DNA of 58,558 nucleotides from Clostridium luticellarii (lineage in GTDB: Bacteria > Bacillota > Clostridia > Clostridiales > Clostridiaceae), in the NCBI RefSeq assembly GCF_002995845.1, contig NZ_PVXP01000017.1, positions 1 through 58,558 on the forward strand, given 5' to 3'. The notes beneath the pieces were generated by a model. That model saw nothing but the letters and a program-made list of their open reading frames with translations. It was not told the DNA's origin and did not search any database. Positions within the stretch are counted from its first letter, which is position 1. The number at the start of each line of letters is the position of its first letter. This document shows, in pieces, positions 45,695-53,565 of the stretch. Position numbers and translations under genes: made by a program.

Positions 45695-46051
45695 ATGTAT
45701 AGAATTGCTGCTGCAAGTAATGATGGCAAATTTGTAGATCAACATTTTGGGCAAGCTAATCAATTTTTCATATATGAAGTCAATGACAGTAGTTATAAAT
45801 TTATAGAAGTTAGAAGTGTAAAAAATATATCTAAAAATTTCAACACAGATTATGATAAATTTTTGTCTATAGTCAAGTATCTTTCGGGATGCAGAATTGT
45901 CCTTGTCAGTCAAATAGGACAGGGTGCAGTGAATTTTTTAAGTAAAAATGGAATACAGGTGTTTGATGTGGAAGAATCCATAGATAATGCTATAAAAAAA
46001 TTGATCAAGTATTATTCCAGAATAGATAAATTAAAAAAGTACTGTAAGTAG
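45695..46051 (+). CDS. NifX/NafY/NifB-C-terminal-like cofactor-binding protein
   Basis: A 118-residue protein starting RIAAASNDGKFVDQHFGQA and continuing QFFIYEV, the signature of the dinitrogenase iron-molybdenum cofactor domain (PF02579 type). Such small proteins hold or deliver iron-sulfur or FeMo-type cofactors. It is 15 bases behind the NifK-like gene, so it probably serves the cluster of pair 1. It suggests that this complex carries an assembled cofactor, not only a simple 4Fe-4S cluster. Confidence 0.82.
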   Translation: MYRIAAASNDGKFVDQHFGQANQFFIYEVNDSSYKFIEVRSVKNISKNFNTDYDKFLSIVKYLSGCRIVLVSQIGQGAVNFLSKNGIQVFDVEESIDNAIKKLIKYYSRIDKLKKYCK

Positions 46052-46095
46052 TAATTTATTGTGGTATGAAAATAAAGATTTAAGGGAGGTGCAAT

Positions 46096-47397
46096 ATGTC
46101 AGAAAAACAAATTTATGGGTTTGAAACACTTCAAATTAGAGCTGGATATTGTCCTGAGAAGCATAATTATGCTTCTACTGTGCCGATTTATCAGACAGCA
46201 TCTTTTAATATAGGAGATACAGATAGATTAAAAAGATTAAAGTCTAGGGAAGAGCATGGATTTCTCTACACAAGAAGCGGAAATCCAACACTTGACATAC
46301 TTGAAAAGAGGATAACAGCCCTTGAGGGAGGAACCGGTGCTCTGGCAGTGGCATCCGGAATGGCAGCTGTGGCCTATTCGCTGCTGAATGTAGCGGAGGG
46401 TGGAGGTGAAATAATCGCAGTATATTCCATTTATGCAGGATCGTATAATCTTTTGAAACATACCCTGCCTAAATTGGGAATCAAGGTAAAATGGATAGAT
46501 GATTCATATGATGTTGAATCATTTAGAAGAGCTGTAACGAATAATACAAAAGGCATATTCATAGAAACAATAGGCAATCCTTTGATCAATTTATTGGATA
46601 TAAAGGCCATAGCAGATGTAGCCCATGAAAATGATGTACCACTTATCGTGGATAACACATTTGCGACTCCATATCTTTTAAAACCATTTGACTTTGGTGC
46701 AGATGTGGTGGTGTATTCATCTACTAAAGCCATAGGTGGACATGGTTCTACACTGGGTGGGTTAATTGTTGAAAATAATAACTTTAATTGGAACAATGGT
46801 AAATTTCCACATTTCACGGAGCCTGATTATAAAGTTGAAAATAAGAATTTGATTGAAGTATTTCCGAACATTCCGTTTACTACCAGAATAAGATTGCATT
46901 ATTTATCGGAATTTGGAGCTGTTCTCAGTCCTTTTGATGCATTTTTAATACTTGAAGGATTTGAAAGCCTTTCTGTTAGAGTTGAAAGAGAGGTTAAGAA
47001 TACACAGATTATTGTAGATTATCTAGTAAATCATCCACAGGTTTCATGGGTCAGTTATCCTACTGTTCATGACAAAAGAAATTGCAATAATAACCAGCTT
47101 GCAGAGAAATATTTTCCCAGAGGAGCAGGGTCCGTATTTTCTTTTGGATTTAAAGGTGAACAGGAGAATATTAATAAATTTTTAAATAGCCTGAAAATAT
47201 TTAGTTTTCTTGTGAATGTAGGTGATTCCAAATCTCTTATTACACAGCCGTCTCAGACTACACATTCTTCATTAAAAGAAGAAGACAAAGCTAAATCAGG
47301 TGCTTTTGAAAATGCACTGAGAGTATCTGTTGGTCTGGAATATGTCGATGATTTGATTTCAGATTTAGATCAGGCATTTAAAAAATCTGTAGAGTAA
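46096..47397 (+). CDS. O-acetylhomoserine sulfhydrylase (MetY-type)
   Basis: A 433-residue PLP enzyme of the Cys/Met metabolism family: GFETLQIRAGYCPE, SVPIYQT-type start, YTRSGNPTLDILEKRI, ALAVASGMAA, ETIGNPLINLLDI, the PLP lysine in VYSSTKAIGGHGS, and GDSKSLITQPSQTTHS near the end. It joins O-acetylhomoserine with sulfide to homocysteine or with methanethiol to methionine. GGGAGG precedes ATG 46096. Its place between two NifDK-like pairs is the strongest hint that these reductases release a thiol or sulfide. Confidence 0.92.
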   Translation: MSEKQIYGFETLQIRAGYCPEKHNYASTVPIYQTASFNIGDTDRLKRLKSREEHGFLYTRSGNPTLDILEKRITALEGGTGALAVASGMAAVAYSLLNVAEGGGEIIAVYSIYAGSYNLLKHTLPKLGIKVKWIDDSYDVESFRRAVTNNTKGIFIETIGNPLINLLDIKAIADVAHENDVPLIVDNTFATPYLLKPFDFGADVVVYSSTKAIGGHGSTLGGLIVENNNFNWNNGKFPHFTEPDYKVENKNLIEVFPNIPFTTRIRLHYLSEFGAVLSPFDAFLILEGFESLSVRVEREVKNTQIIVDYLVNHPQVSWVSYPTVHDKRNCNNNQLAEKYFPRGAGSVFSFGFKGEQENINKFLNSLKIFSFLVNVGDSKSLITQPSQTTHSSLKEEDKAKSGAFENALRVSVGLEYVDDLISDLDQAFKKSVE

Positions 47398-47454
47398 TAA
47401 ATCAGCAAAATAATTTTTATTTTAAATGGATTATAAAGCTTATAAAATTAAATA

Positions 47455-47625
47455 GGATCCTTATCAAGAGAAATGGAGGGGCTGGCCCAATGAAGTTTCA
47501 GCAAGTAATATGGATTATATTCATATGAGGTGCTAAATCCTGCAGATATATTTCTGAAAGATGGGGAAATGGATGTTAAAAATTTATTAAATATTCCTTT
47601 CGCCTGTGAAAGGATTTTTTTATTG
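47455..47625 (+). ncRNA. SAM-I (S-box) riboswitch with terminator before NifDK-like pair 2
   Basis: The consensus is unmistakable: CCTTATCAAGAG, ATGGAGGGGCTGGCCC, AATGAAG, then GAGGTGCTAAATCCTGCAGA and CTGAAAGATGGGG. P1 is CCTTATC (47459-47465) with GATGGGG (47560-47566). A terminator, TCCTTTC (47595-47601) with GAAAGGA (47608-47614) plus a T run, follows. The NifD-like start is 80 bases on. High SAM should stop transcription. Confidence 0.95.
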
Positions 47626-47699
47626 TCAAATTTTAATTAATTAGATTGATTTTGACAGTGATGATTGTGGAAATGATGAGATAATGAAGGGAGAATATT

Positions 47700-49166
47700 A
47701 TGGGTGTTGATATAGAAAAACCTTCTGTGGAAATAAGAGAGAGAAGGATTAATTCCATTACTGCATACAATGGCACTGCAGCTGATATATGCGAAAAATA
47801 TGATAATAGATCTCTTAAAAATTATAGAAGATCGTTTACGCAGTGTATATCCTGCAGTGCAAATCAAGTCATGAATCAACTGTGCTGTATTCAGGATGCA
47901 GCCGTTGTGGAACATGGACCTGCTGGATGCAGTGGAGATATACCAGGACGTAATCTGGTTTATAGAACAGGCAGCAGGAAGAGAAATCTGACAGTATCGA
48001 ATCTGAAATATATAAATACAAATTTAACTGAAAAAGATACGGTGTATGGAGGAGAATTGAAGCTTGAAAATGCTATAAGAGAGGCAAAGAGAAGATTTGA
48101 CCCCAAGGCCATATTTGTAACCACTACTTGTACTTCCGCGATAATAGGAGATGATATTGAAAGTACAGCAGAAAAACTTGAAAAAGAGATAAAAATACCA
48201 GTAGTAACAATATATTGTGAAGGCTTTCGTTCGTCAATATGGGCCACGGGGTTCGATGCCGCATACCATGGAATTTTAAGAAAGATTGTCAAACCTGCCA
48301 GAAAGAGAAAATCAGATGAAGTAAATATAATCAATTTTCAAGGTGAAGATATATTCACTCCGCTTTTGGGAAGGATTGGACTTAAAGTCAATTATATTGT
48401 ACCTTTTACTACCATAGAACAGCTCAGTCATATTTCGGAAGCTGCTGCTACTCTTCAGATATGCTCTACACTGGGAACTTATCTGGCAGCAGGGCTGGAA
48501 AAATACTTTGGAGTACCGGAAGTAAAGGCACCGGCTCCATATGGAATATCCGGATTTAATGCCTGGCTGAGAGAGCTGGGAAAGATAGTTCACAAAGAAG
48601 GTGAGGTTGAAAAGCTTATAGAAGAGGAAACAAAAAGGACAGCACCTGAAATAGCCGGTCTCAGAAAAAAATTAGCAGGTAAAAGAGTGCTTATAGGTGC
48701 AGGGGCAGCTCATGGACATGGTATTGTGGCTATTGTGAAGGAGCTTGGAATGGAACTTGTGGAAAACTGCACCTGGCATCATGATCCTATATTTGATAAT
48801 GGAGATAAAAAATCAGATACACTTAGAAATGATGTGAAAAATTATGGGGATTTTAAGATGTCAATCTGCAATAAGCAGTCCTTTGAACTGGTAAACAGGT
48901 TATACAGGCTTAGGCCCGACATCTATATAGCCAGGCATACAGGAACAATATGGGCAACGAAGCTGGGAATACCGTCATTTCTCATGGGAGATGAACATTT
49001 TGGAATTGGATATCAGGGCTTGATAAATTATGGAAAGCTGATTTTAGATACTATAAGCAACCCTTCCTTTGTAAATGGAATAGCGGCTCATAATAAACTT
49101 CCCTATACTAATTGGTGGCTGGAACAGGATGCATCTAAATTCCTGGGGAGGTCGGAAAATGAGTGA
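47700..49166 (+). CDS. Nitrogenase component 1 alpha-like protein (NifD-like), pair 2, SAM-riboswitch controlled
   Basis: A 488-residue paralogue of the protein at 42916. Candidate P-cluster cysteines are Cys49/52, Cys77 in EHGPAGCSGD and Cys144 in TTTCTSAIIGDDI; Cys255 in ICSTLGTYLAAGLEKYFGVP matches the cofactor ligand. The His442 position reads Gly (GIPSFLMGDEH). An extra cysteine pair (Cys62/63) is unlike NifD. AAGGGAG precedes ATG 47700. The S-box in front predicts expression under SAM or methionine shortage, which argues against a nitrogen-fixation role. The stop overlaps the NifK-like start. Confidence 0.87.
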   Translation: MGVDIEKPSVEIRERRINSITAYNGTAADICEKYDNRSLKNYRRSFTQCISCSANQVMNQLCCIQDAAVVEHGPAGCSGDIPGRNLVYRTGSRKRNLTVSNLKYINTNLTEKDTVYGGELKLENAIREAKRRFDPKAIFVTTTCTSAIIGDDIESTAEKLEKEIKIPVVTIYCEGFRSSIWATGFDAAYHGILRKIVKPARKRKSDEVNIINFQGEDIFTPLLGRIGLKVNYIVPFTTIEQLSHISEAAATLQICSTLGTYLAAGLEKYFGVPEVKAPAPYGISGFNAWLRELGKIVHKEGEVEKLIEEETKRTAPEIAGLRKKLAGKRVLIGAGAAHGHGIVAIVKELGMELVENCTWHHDPIFDNGDKKSDTLRNDVKNYGDFKMSICNKQSFELVNRLYRLRPDIYIARHTGTIWATKLGIPSFLMGDEHFGIGYQGLINYGKLILDTISNPSFVNGIAAHNKLPYTNWWLEQDASKFLGRSENE

Positions 49167-50481
49167 ATTACTTGAAGAACCAAGGCATTTTTGTGCACTT
49201 GGAGCACAGCAGACGGTGGTGGCCATAGAAAGAGCTATTCCCATACTGCATGCTGGACCTGGCTGCAGTGCTAAATTATCTGCAGGTATGGCTGGATGTG
49301 GAGGGCATCAGGGAACCGGATATGCAGGAGGAGATGCCATACCATGCAGTAATATGGTTGAAAGAGACGTGGTTTTTGGCGCAGAAAAAAAATTGAAAAA
49401 ACTTATAGAAGGCACTCTAAAAATAATGGATGGAGATTTATTTGTAGTTCTTACCGGATGTACCTCAGATATAATAGGGGATGATGTAGCAAATGTGGTA
49501 AGTGAATTTCAAGAGAAGGGCGTGCCAATAGTGTATGCTGAAACCGCTGGATTTAAAGGTGATGCCTATGCAGGACATGAACTGGTACTTGAAGCCATAA
49601 TAAATCAGTATTTGAAAGACGATGGTAAGAGAATATCAGGACTTGTAAATATTTTTTCATCAGTCCCCATTCATGATCCGTTTTGGGAGGGTGATTTGAG
49701 AGAAATAAAAAGACTGCTTGAAAGTATAGGATTAAAAGCAAATATATTATTTGGATACAAAAGTGGAGGTATAAATGCCATAAATGCTATACCACATGCT
49801 GAATTCAATATAGTGATATCGCCCTGGGTGGGTATAAAAACAGCAGAACTTCTGAAAAAGAAGTTTGGCACACCATACCTTCATTGCCCCGTGTTTCCTA
49901 TTGGAGGGGTGGAAACCTCTAAATTTTTGAATAGAGTTGGGGAATTTACAGGTATGGACAAAAAAATAGTAGATAAGGTAATAAAGAGAGAAGAAGATGA
50001 ATATTATCACTATTTGACCAGGTTTGCAGATTTTTTTATAGAGTTTAGATATGATTTGCCTAAAAGGTTTTTCAATATAAATAATACAACTTATGCATTG
50101 GCTATAAGCAGATTTTTAGCAAATGATCTGGGACTTTTACCCGGGCATCAATTTATAACGGAAAATGTGCCTGAAAGATTTAAAAATAACATTAGAGAAT
50201 ATTTTAAAGATATTGTACCGGGAATATCTTCTGAAATAACTTTTTCTCAAGATGGAGGGATAATCAATGAAAAATTATTAGAGTTTACTGCAGAAACAGC
50301 CCCATTGATACTTGGAAGTTCATGGGACGTGGATGCGGCATCACAGATTGGAGGAATAAATTTGAGTGTAGGATTGCCCATAACTGACAGAGTTATACTA
50401 CATCATAATTATGCAGGATACTCGGGAGGATTGAATTTGATAGAAGATATTTACAGTAAAATTTTATCGAGACATAACTAA
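49159..50481 (+). CDS. Nitrogenase component 1 beta-like protein (NifK-like), pair 2
   Basis: A 440-residue partner of the preceding protein. Cys12 (RHFCALGAQQTV), Cys36 (HAGPGCSAKL) and Cys101 (LTGCTSDIIGDD) match the NifK P-cluster pattern; Cys47 and Cys63 are additional. LHCPVFPIGGVETSKFLNRVG and HNYAGYSGGLNLIEDIY are family segments shared with pair 1. ATG 49159 has GGGGAGG at 49145-49151 and lies within the NifD-like end, so both are coupled and under the same riboswitch. It is followed by the transporter genes. Confidence 0.87.
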   Translation: MSELLEEPRHFCALGAQQTVVAIERAIPILHAGPGCSAKLSAGMAGCGGHQGTGYAGGDAIPCSNMVERDVVFGAEKKLKKLIEGTLKIMDGDLFVVLTGCTSDIIGDDVANVVSEFQEKGVPIVYAETAGFKGDAYAGHELVLEAIINQYLKDDGKRISGLVNIFSSVPIHDPFWEGDLREIKRLLESIGLKANILFGYKSGGINAINAIPHAEFNIVISPWVGIKTAELLKKKFGTPYLHCPVFPIGGVETSKFLNRVGEFTGMDKKIVDKVIKREEDEYYHYLTRFADFFIEFRYDLPKRFFNINNTTYALAISRFLANDLGLLPGHQFITENVPERFKNNIREYFKDIVPGISSEITFSQDGGIINEKLLEFTAETAPLILGSSWDVDAASQIGGINLSVGLPITDRVILHHNYAGYSGGLNLIEDIYSKILSRHN

Positions 50482-50507
50482 TTATATAAAATAAAGGAGG
50501 ATTTTTT

Positions 50508-51377
50508 ATGACTGTTGAATCAGATTACAAGATAGTGGCTGAAGATGTTGGATATGTATACCATGCTAAAAATCAGGGAAAAAGAATCAAAAAGGATTTC
50601 TTAGCTATAGAGGGAGTTGATTTGAAAGTAAAAGATGGTGAATTTGTATCTATAGTCGGTCCCAGCGTATGTGGAAAGTCGACATTTCTAGATATTGTAG
50701 CAGGCTTGATAGGGGGAAATACGGGAAAAATATTTATTGACAATAAGGAAATAAATGGACCAGCACTGGACAGAGGCATAGTGATGCAGGGTTATGCGCT
50801 TTTCCCCTGGAGGACTATAGAAAAGAATGTAGAATTCGGCCTGGAGATCAAAAAAGTCAGCAAAGGTGAAAGGAAGAAATTAAGTAAAAAGTATTTGGAA
50901 TTGGTGGGATTGAAAGGCTTTGAAAACAGATACCCGCGTGAACTGTCAGGGGGTATGAAGCAGAGGGTGGCTATTGCCAGGGCATTGGCATATGATCCGG
51001 AAGTACTGCTTATGGATGAGCCTTTTGCAGCAATAGACGAGCAGACCAAAGAGGAGCTTCATATACAGCTGCTTCATATATGGGAAAAGACACATAAGAC
51101 CATATTATTTGTTACACACAGCATTGAAGAAGCCGTGTTTTTGTCGGACAAAGTGGTTGTTATGACGAAAAATCCAGGAACTATCAAGGAAATAATTGAT
51201 GTAGATATACCACGACCCAGGGAGAGTGGAGATGTAAAATCATCAGATAAATTTTCTGCACTGAGGCATAGAATATGGGAGTTGCTTAAAAATAAACCAG
51301 GCAGCAAAGAAAACCCCAAGAGAGAAAATGAATATGAAGAGAAATCTTACAATGTACCTCAACGTGCAATAAATTAG
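50508..51377 (+). CDS. Sulfonate/taurine-type ABC transporter ATPase (SsuB/TauB-like)
   Basis: A 289-residue ATPase with Walker [10 protein letters not shown] (Val where most have Gly), [20 protein letters not shown], signature [19 protein letters not shown], Walker [16 protein letters not shown] and [19 protein letters not shown]. The Q-loop motif LFPWRT and SIEEAVFL are typical of the nitrate/sulfonate/taurine group. GGAGG precedes the ATG, 26 bases after the NifK-like gene. The C-terminal 25 residues are a charged tail. It would energise the permease at 51550. Confidence 0.9.
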   Translation: MTVESDYKIVAEDVGYVYHAKNQGKRIKKDFLAIEGVDLKVKDGEFVSIVGPSVCGKSTFLDIVAGLIGGNTGKIFIDNKEINGPALDRGIVMQGYALFPWRTIEKNVEFGLEIKKVSKGERKKLSKKYLELVGLKGFENRYPRELSGGMKQRVAIARALAYDPEVLLMDEPFAAIDEQTKEELHIQLLHIWEKTHKTILFVTHSIEEAVFLSDKVVVMTKNPGTIKEIIDVDIPRPRESGDVKSSDKFSALRHRIWELLKNKPGSKENPKRENEYEEKSYNVPQRAIN

Positions 51378-51391
51378 TAAAATCGTACTAA

Positions 51392-51397
51392 TATAAT
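51392..51397 (+). promoter_or_regulatory. Possible internal promoter (-10) before leader copy C
   Basis: A perfect TATAAT at 51392-51397 sits 10-15 bases before the leader motif, the same distance as at the other copies. The -35 region is weak. Confidence 0.35.
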
Positions 51398-51399
51398 TT

Positions 51400-51472
51400 G
51401 ATTTTCAGCTGACTGGAAAACCAGAGGCTTTAAATATAAATTTTGTTTAAAGCTCTGGTTTTTTATTTTTAA
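51400..51472 (+). ncRNA. Recurrent two-hairpin leader, copy C (between ABC ATPase and permease)
   Basis: GATTTTCAGCTGA leads to hairpin 1, CTGG (51413-51416), AAAA, CCAG (51421-51424). Then GGCTTTAAA (51426-51434) faces TTTAAAGC (51446-51453), followed by CTCTGGTTTTTT. Alternatively CCAGAGGCTTTAAA (one bulged G) pairs with TTTAAAGCTCTGG to make a strong terminator that takes up one arm of hairpin 1. It lies inside the transporter operon, 80 bases before the permease gene. Confidence 0.75.
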
Positions 51473-51549
51473 CAACAGTTTGAAAATCAAAACTTTGATA
51501 CATGTCATTTGCGTAAAATTAATTTGTATATTTATGGGAGGTAATAAAA

Positions 51550-52368
51550 ATGAGTGAAGTACTAAATGATTCAATAGATCAGGTAGAAGAATTAAAAGGT
51601 GAATCATTTTTTACAAAAGTTAAAGATTTTGTGTTTAATTTAAGAAGACTGTTTGGAATAATTATATTTCTGCTGACATGGGAAATTTCCTCTCGGGTAG
51701 GAATAATTGATAAAAATTTTTTGCCGCCGTTTTCTGTGGTAATGCAGACCTTTTTTAGCATGCTGGCTTCAGGAGAGCTTGAAACCAATATTGCAGTTAG
51801 TCTAAAACGTTCTTTGGCAGGATTTGGATTGGGACTTGGGATAGCAATACCTTTAGGGCTTATCATAGGGTCTTTTAATAAAATTGAATTTTATATAGAC
51901 CCTCTTCTTCAACTGTTCAGACAAACGTCAACTCTTGCACTGCTGCCGGTATTCATGTTGTTTTTTGGAATAGGTGAGACTTCTAAAGTTGCCATAGTTT
52001 TTTGGGGGGTTTGGTCTGCTATACTCTTAAATACTATCAATGGGGTTAGAAGTGTAGAGCCTATTTTGATTAAATCTGCCAAATCTATGGGAGCTTCACA
52101 GCTTACAATATTCAGAAAAGTAATATTACCTTCTGCATTGCCTTCAATTATTACAGGTATAAGACTCAGTGCTACTTCTGCAATATTGGTGCTGATTGCG
52201 GCAGAGATGATGGGAGCAAGTTCAGGTTTGGGCTATCTGTTGTATGATACTCAGATAAAGTATCAAATACCAAAAATGTATGCTTCCATTGTTACCATGT
52301 CATTGATAGGAATAATTGTAAATTATATAATAGTGGCTTTTGAAAGCAGAGTTACAAAATGGAGATAG
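51550..52368 (+). CDS. Sulfonate/taurine-type ABC transporter permease (SsuC/TauC-like)
   Basis: A 272-residue permease with six helices. IALLPVF-like LALLPVFMLFFGIGETSKVAI and the loop KSAKSMGASQLTIFRKVILPSALP (EAA motif, residues about 180-205) identify the SsuC/TauC/NrtB group. GGGAGG precedes ATG 51550. It is separated from its ATPase by the two-hairpin leader, so permease and binding proteins can be regulated apart from the ATPase. Confidence 0.9.
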   Translation: MSEVLNDSIDQVEELKGESFFTKVKDFVFNLRRLFGIIIFLLTWEISSRVGIIDKNFLPPFSVVMQTFFSMLASGELETNIAVSLKRSLAGFGLGLGIAIPLGLIIGSFNKIEFYIDPLLQLFRQTSTLALLPVFMLFFGIGETSKVAIVFWGVWSAILLNTINGVRSVEPILIKSAKSMGASQLTIFRKVILPSALPSIITGIRLSATSAILVLIAAEMMGASSGLGYLLYDTQIKYQIPKMYASIVTMSLIGIIVNYIIVAFESRVTKWR

Positions 52369-52409
52369 TTTGTATTTTTAAAAATAGAGTCTAGAGGAGT
52401 GTTTTAACA

Positions 52410-53522
52410 ATGAAAAAATCAGTAAAAAAACTTTTAATGCTTCTATTGAGTGCAGTAGCTGTTATATCAATGCTTGCAGCATGCGGAAGTACAAAGTCAA
52501 ATTCGTCGAATTCATCAAAATCATCAGATTCATCTGAAGTTTTTGACAGCAGCAAGCCCTATACGGGTAAATTTGTGAATGGAAAATTAACCAAGCCTTT
52601 TCATCTTAAAATTCCAACGCCACAAGCATTTACTGAAGGTATTGTAGCTGATAAAAAAGGTTTCTTTAAAGAAGTTGGAATAATCCCGGAGTATACCGGT
52701 GTTCTTCCAGCTAATGTGAGTTTGGCCCAGTCTGTGATTAAAGGTCAAAATGATCTGTTTAATTCGGGACATGTGACCACTATTGCTTCGGCACGACAGG
52801 CAGGTGCAAAATTGAAGATTGTGCTTACAGGAAGTGTTGACAGTCCTGAACTGGATAAATCCCATATGGTTTGGTTTGCAAAAGAGGGAAGTGGCATTAA
52901 ATCAGCAAAGGATCTGGAGGGAAAGACAATTGCCATGAGCAGCAAGGGGTCTTGCGCAGAATTGTGGAATGCCGAGTTTTTGAGACAAAATGGAATAGAT
53001 GTAAAGAAAACTAAAATTGTGGTTATGGCGGATCAACAGCAGGAGCAGGCACTTAAACAGGGGAATATAGATGTGGCCATATTACATGCACCATACAGTA
53101 AAAAGGCAAGGAATGACGGAGGATTTTTAGTTTTGACATCAAGCTATAAAATAGCAGAAGCAGCTGGAGATGGACGTTTGAGTGGAGTTGGTGTTCGTGC
53201 ATTTAGTGAGGACTTTATAAAAAAATATCCTGATGTGGTAAAGGCATATATAGCTGCAGACTATAAAGCACAGCAGTATGTGAATGCTCATTATGAAGAT
53301 GCACTTAAAATCTCTGCTAAAGATCTTGGAGTGGAGCAGAAAGATGTATCGGGAAATTTATATGCTGCCAATCAGAAATGGGTTGTACCGGAGCAGATTA
53401 ATTTCTGGATCAGTGTAGCAGAGAAAAATAAATTAGCTGGTTTTGAGACACCTGGAAAAGTAAAAGCTTCTGATTTATATACCAATGAGTATAATCCGTA
53501 CTACAAGGGTGAGATTAAATAG
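52410..53522 (+). CDS. ABC transporter substrate-binding lipoprotein (SsuA/NMT1-like), copy 1
   Basis: A 370-residue lipoprotein with lipobox LAAC (Cys near 26) and a Ser/Asn linker. The core has KPFHLKI, VADKKGFFKEVGIIPEYTGV, NVSLAQSVIKGQNDLF, SGHVTTIASARQAGAKLKIV, KGKTIAMSSKGSCAE-like binding loops and KQGNIDVAILHAPYS. This is the periplasmic-binding fold of the nitrate/sulfonate/taurine group. Two paralogues follow at 54805 and 56249. The ligand is unknown; sulfur context points to an organosulfur compound. Confidence 0.88.
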   Translation: MKKSVKKLLMLLLSAVAVISMLAACGSTKSNSSNSSKSSDSSEVFDSSKPYTGKFVNGKLTKPFHLKIPTPQAFTEGIVADKKGFFKEVGIIPEYTGVLPANVSLAQSVIKGQNDLFNSGHVTTIASARQAGAKLKIVLTGSVDSPELDKSHMVWFAKEGSGIKSAKDLEGKTIAMSSKGSCAELWNAEFLRQNGIDVKKTKIVVMADQQQEQALKQGNIDVAILHAPYSKKARNDGGFLVLTSSYKIAEAAGDGRLSGVGVRAFSEDFIKKYPDVVKAYIAADYKAQQYVNAHYEDALKISAKDLGVEQKDVSGNLYAANQKWVVPEQINFWISVAEKNKLAGFETPGKVKASDLYTNEYNPYYKGEIK

Positions 53523-53565
53523 ATATTAACTTAGTTGCATTAAGTATTTGAAAAGGATGGATAGG

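Noticed and set aside
42916-50481. A true nitrogen-fixing nif operon
   Set aside because: No nifH, nifB, nifE/nifN or nifV; the His442 position is not His; neighbours and the SAM riboswitch point to sulfur metabolism.
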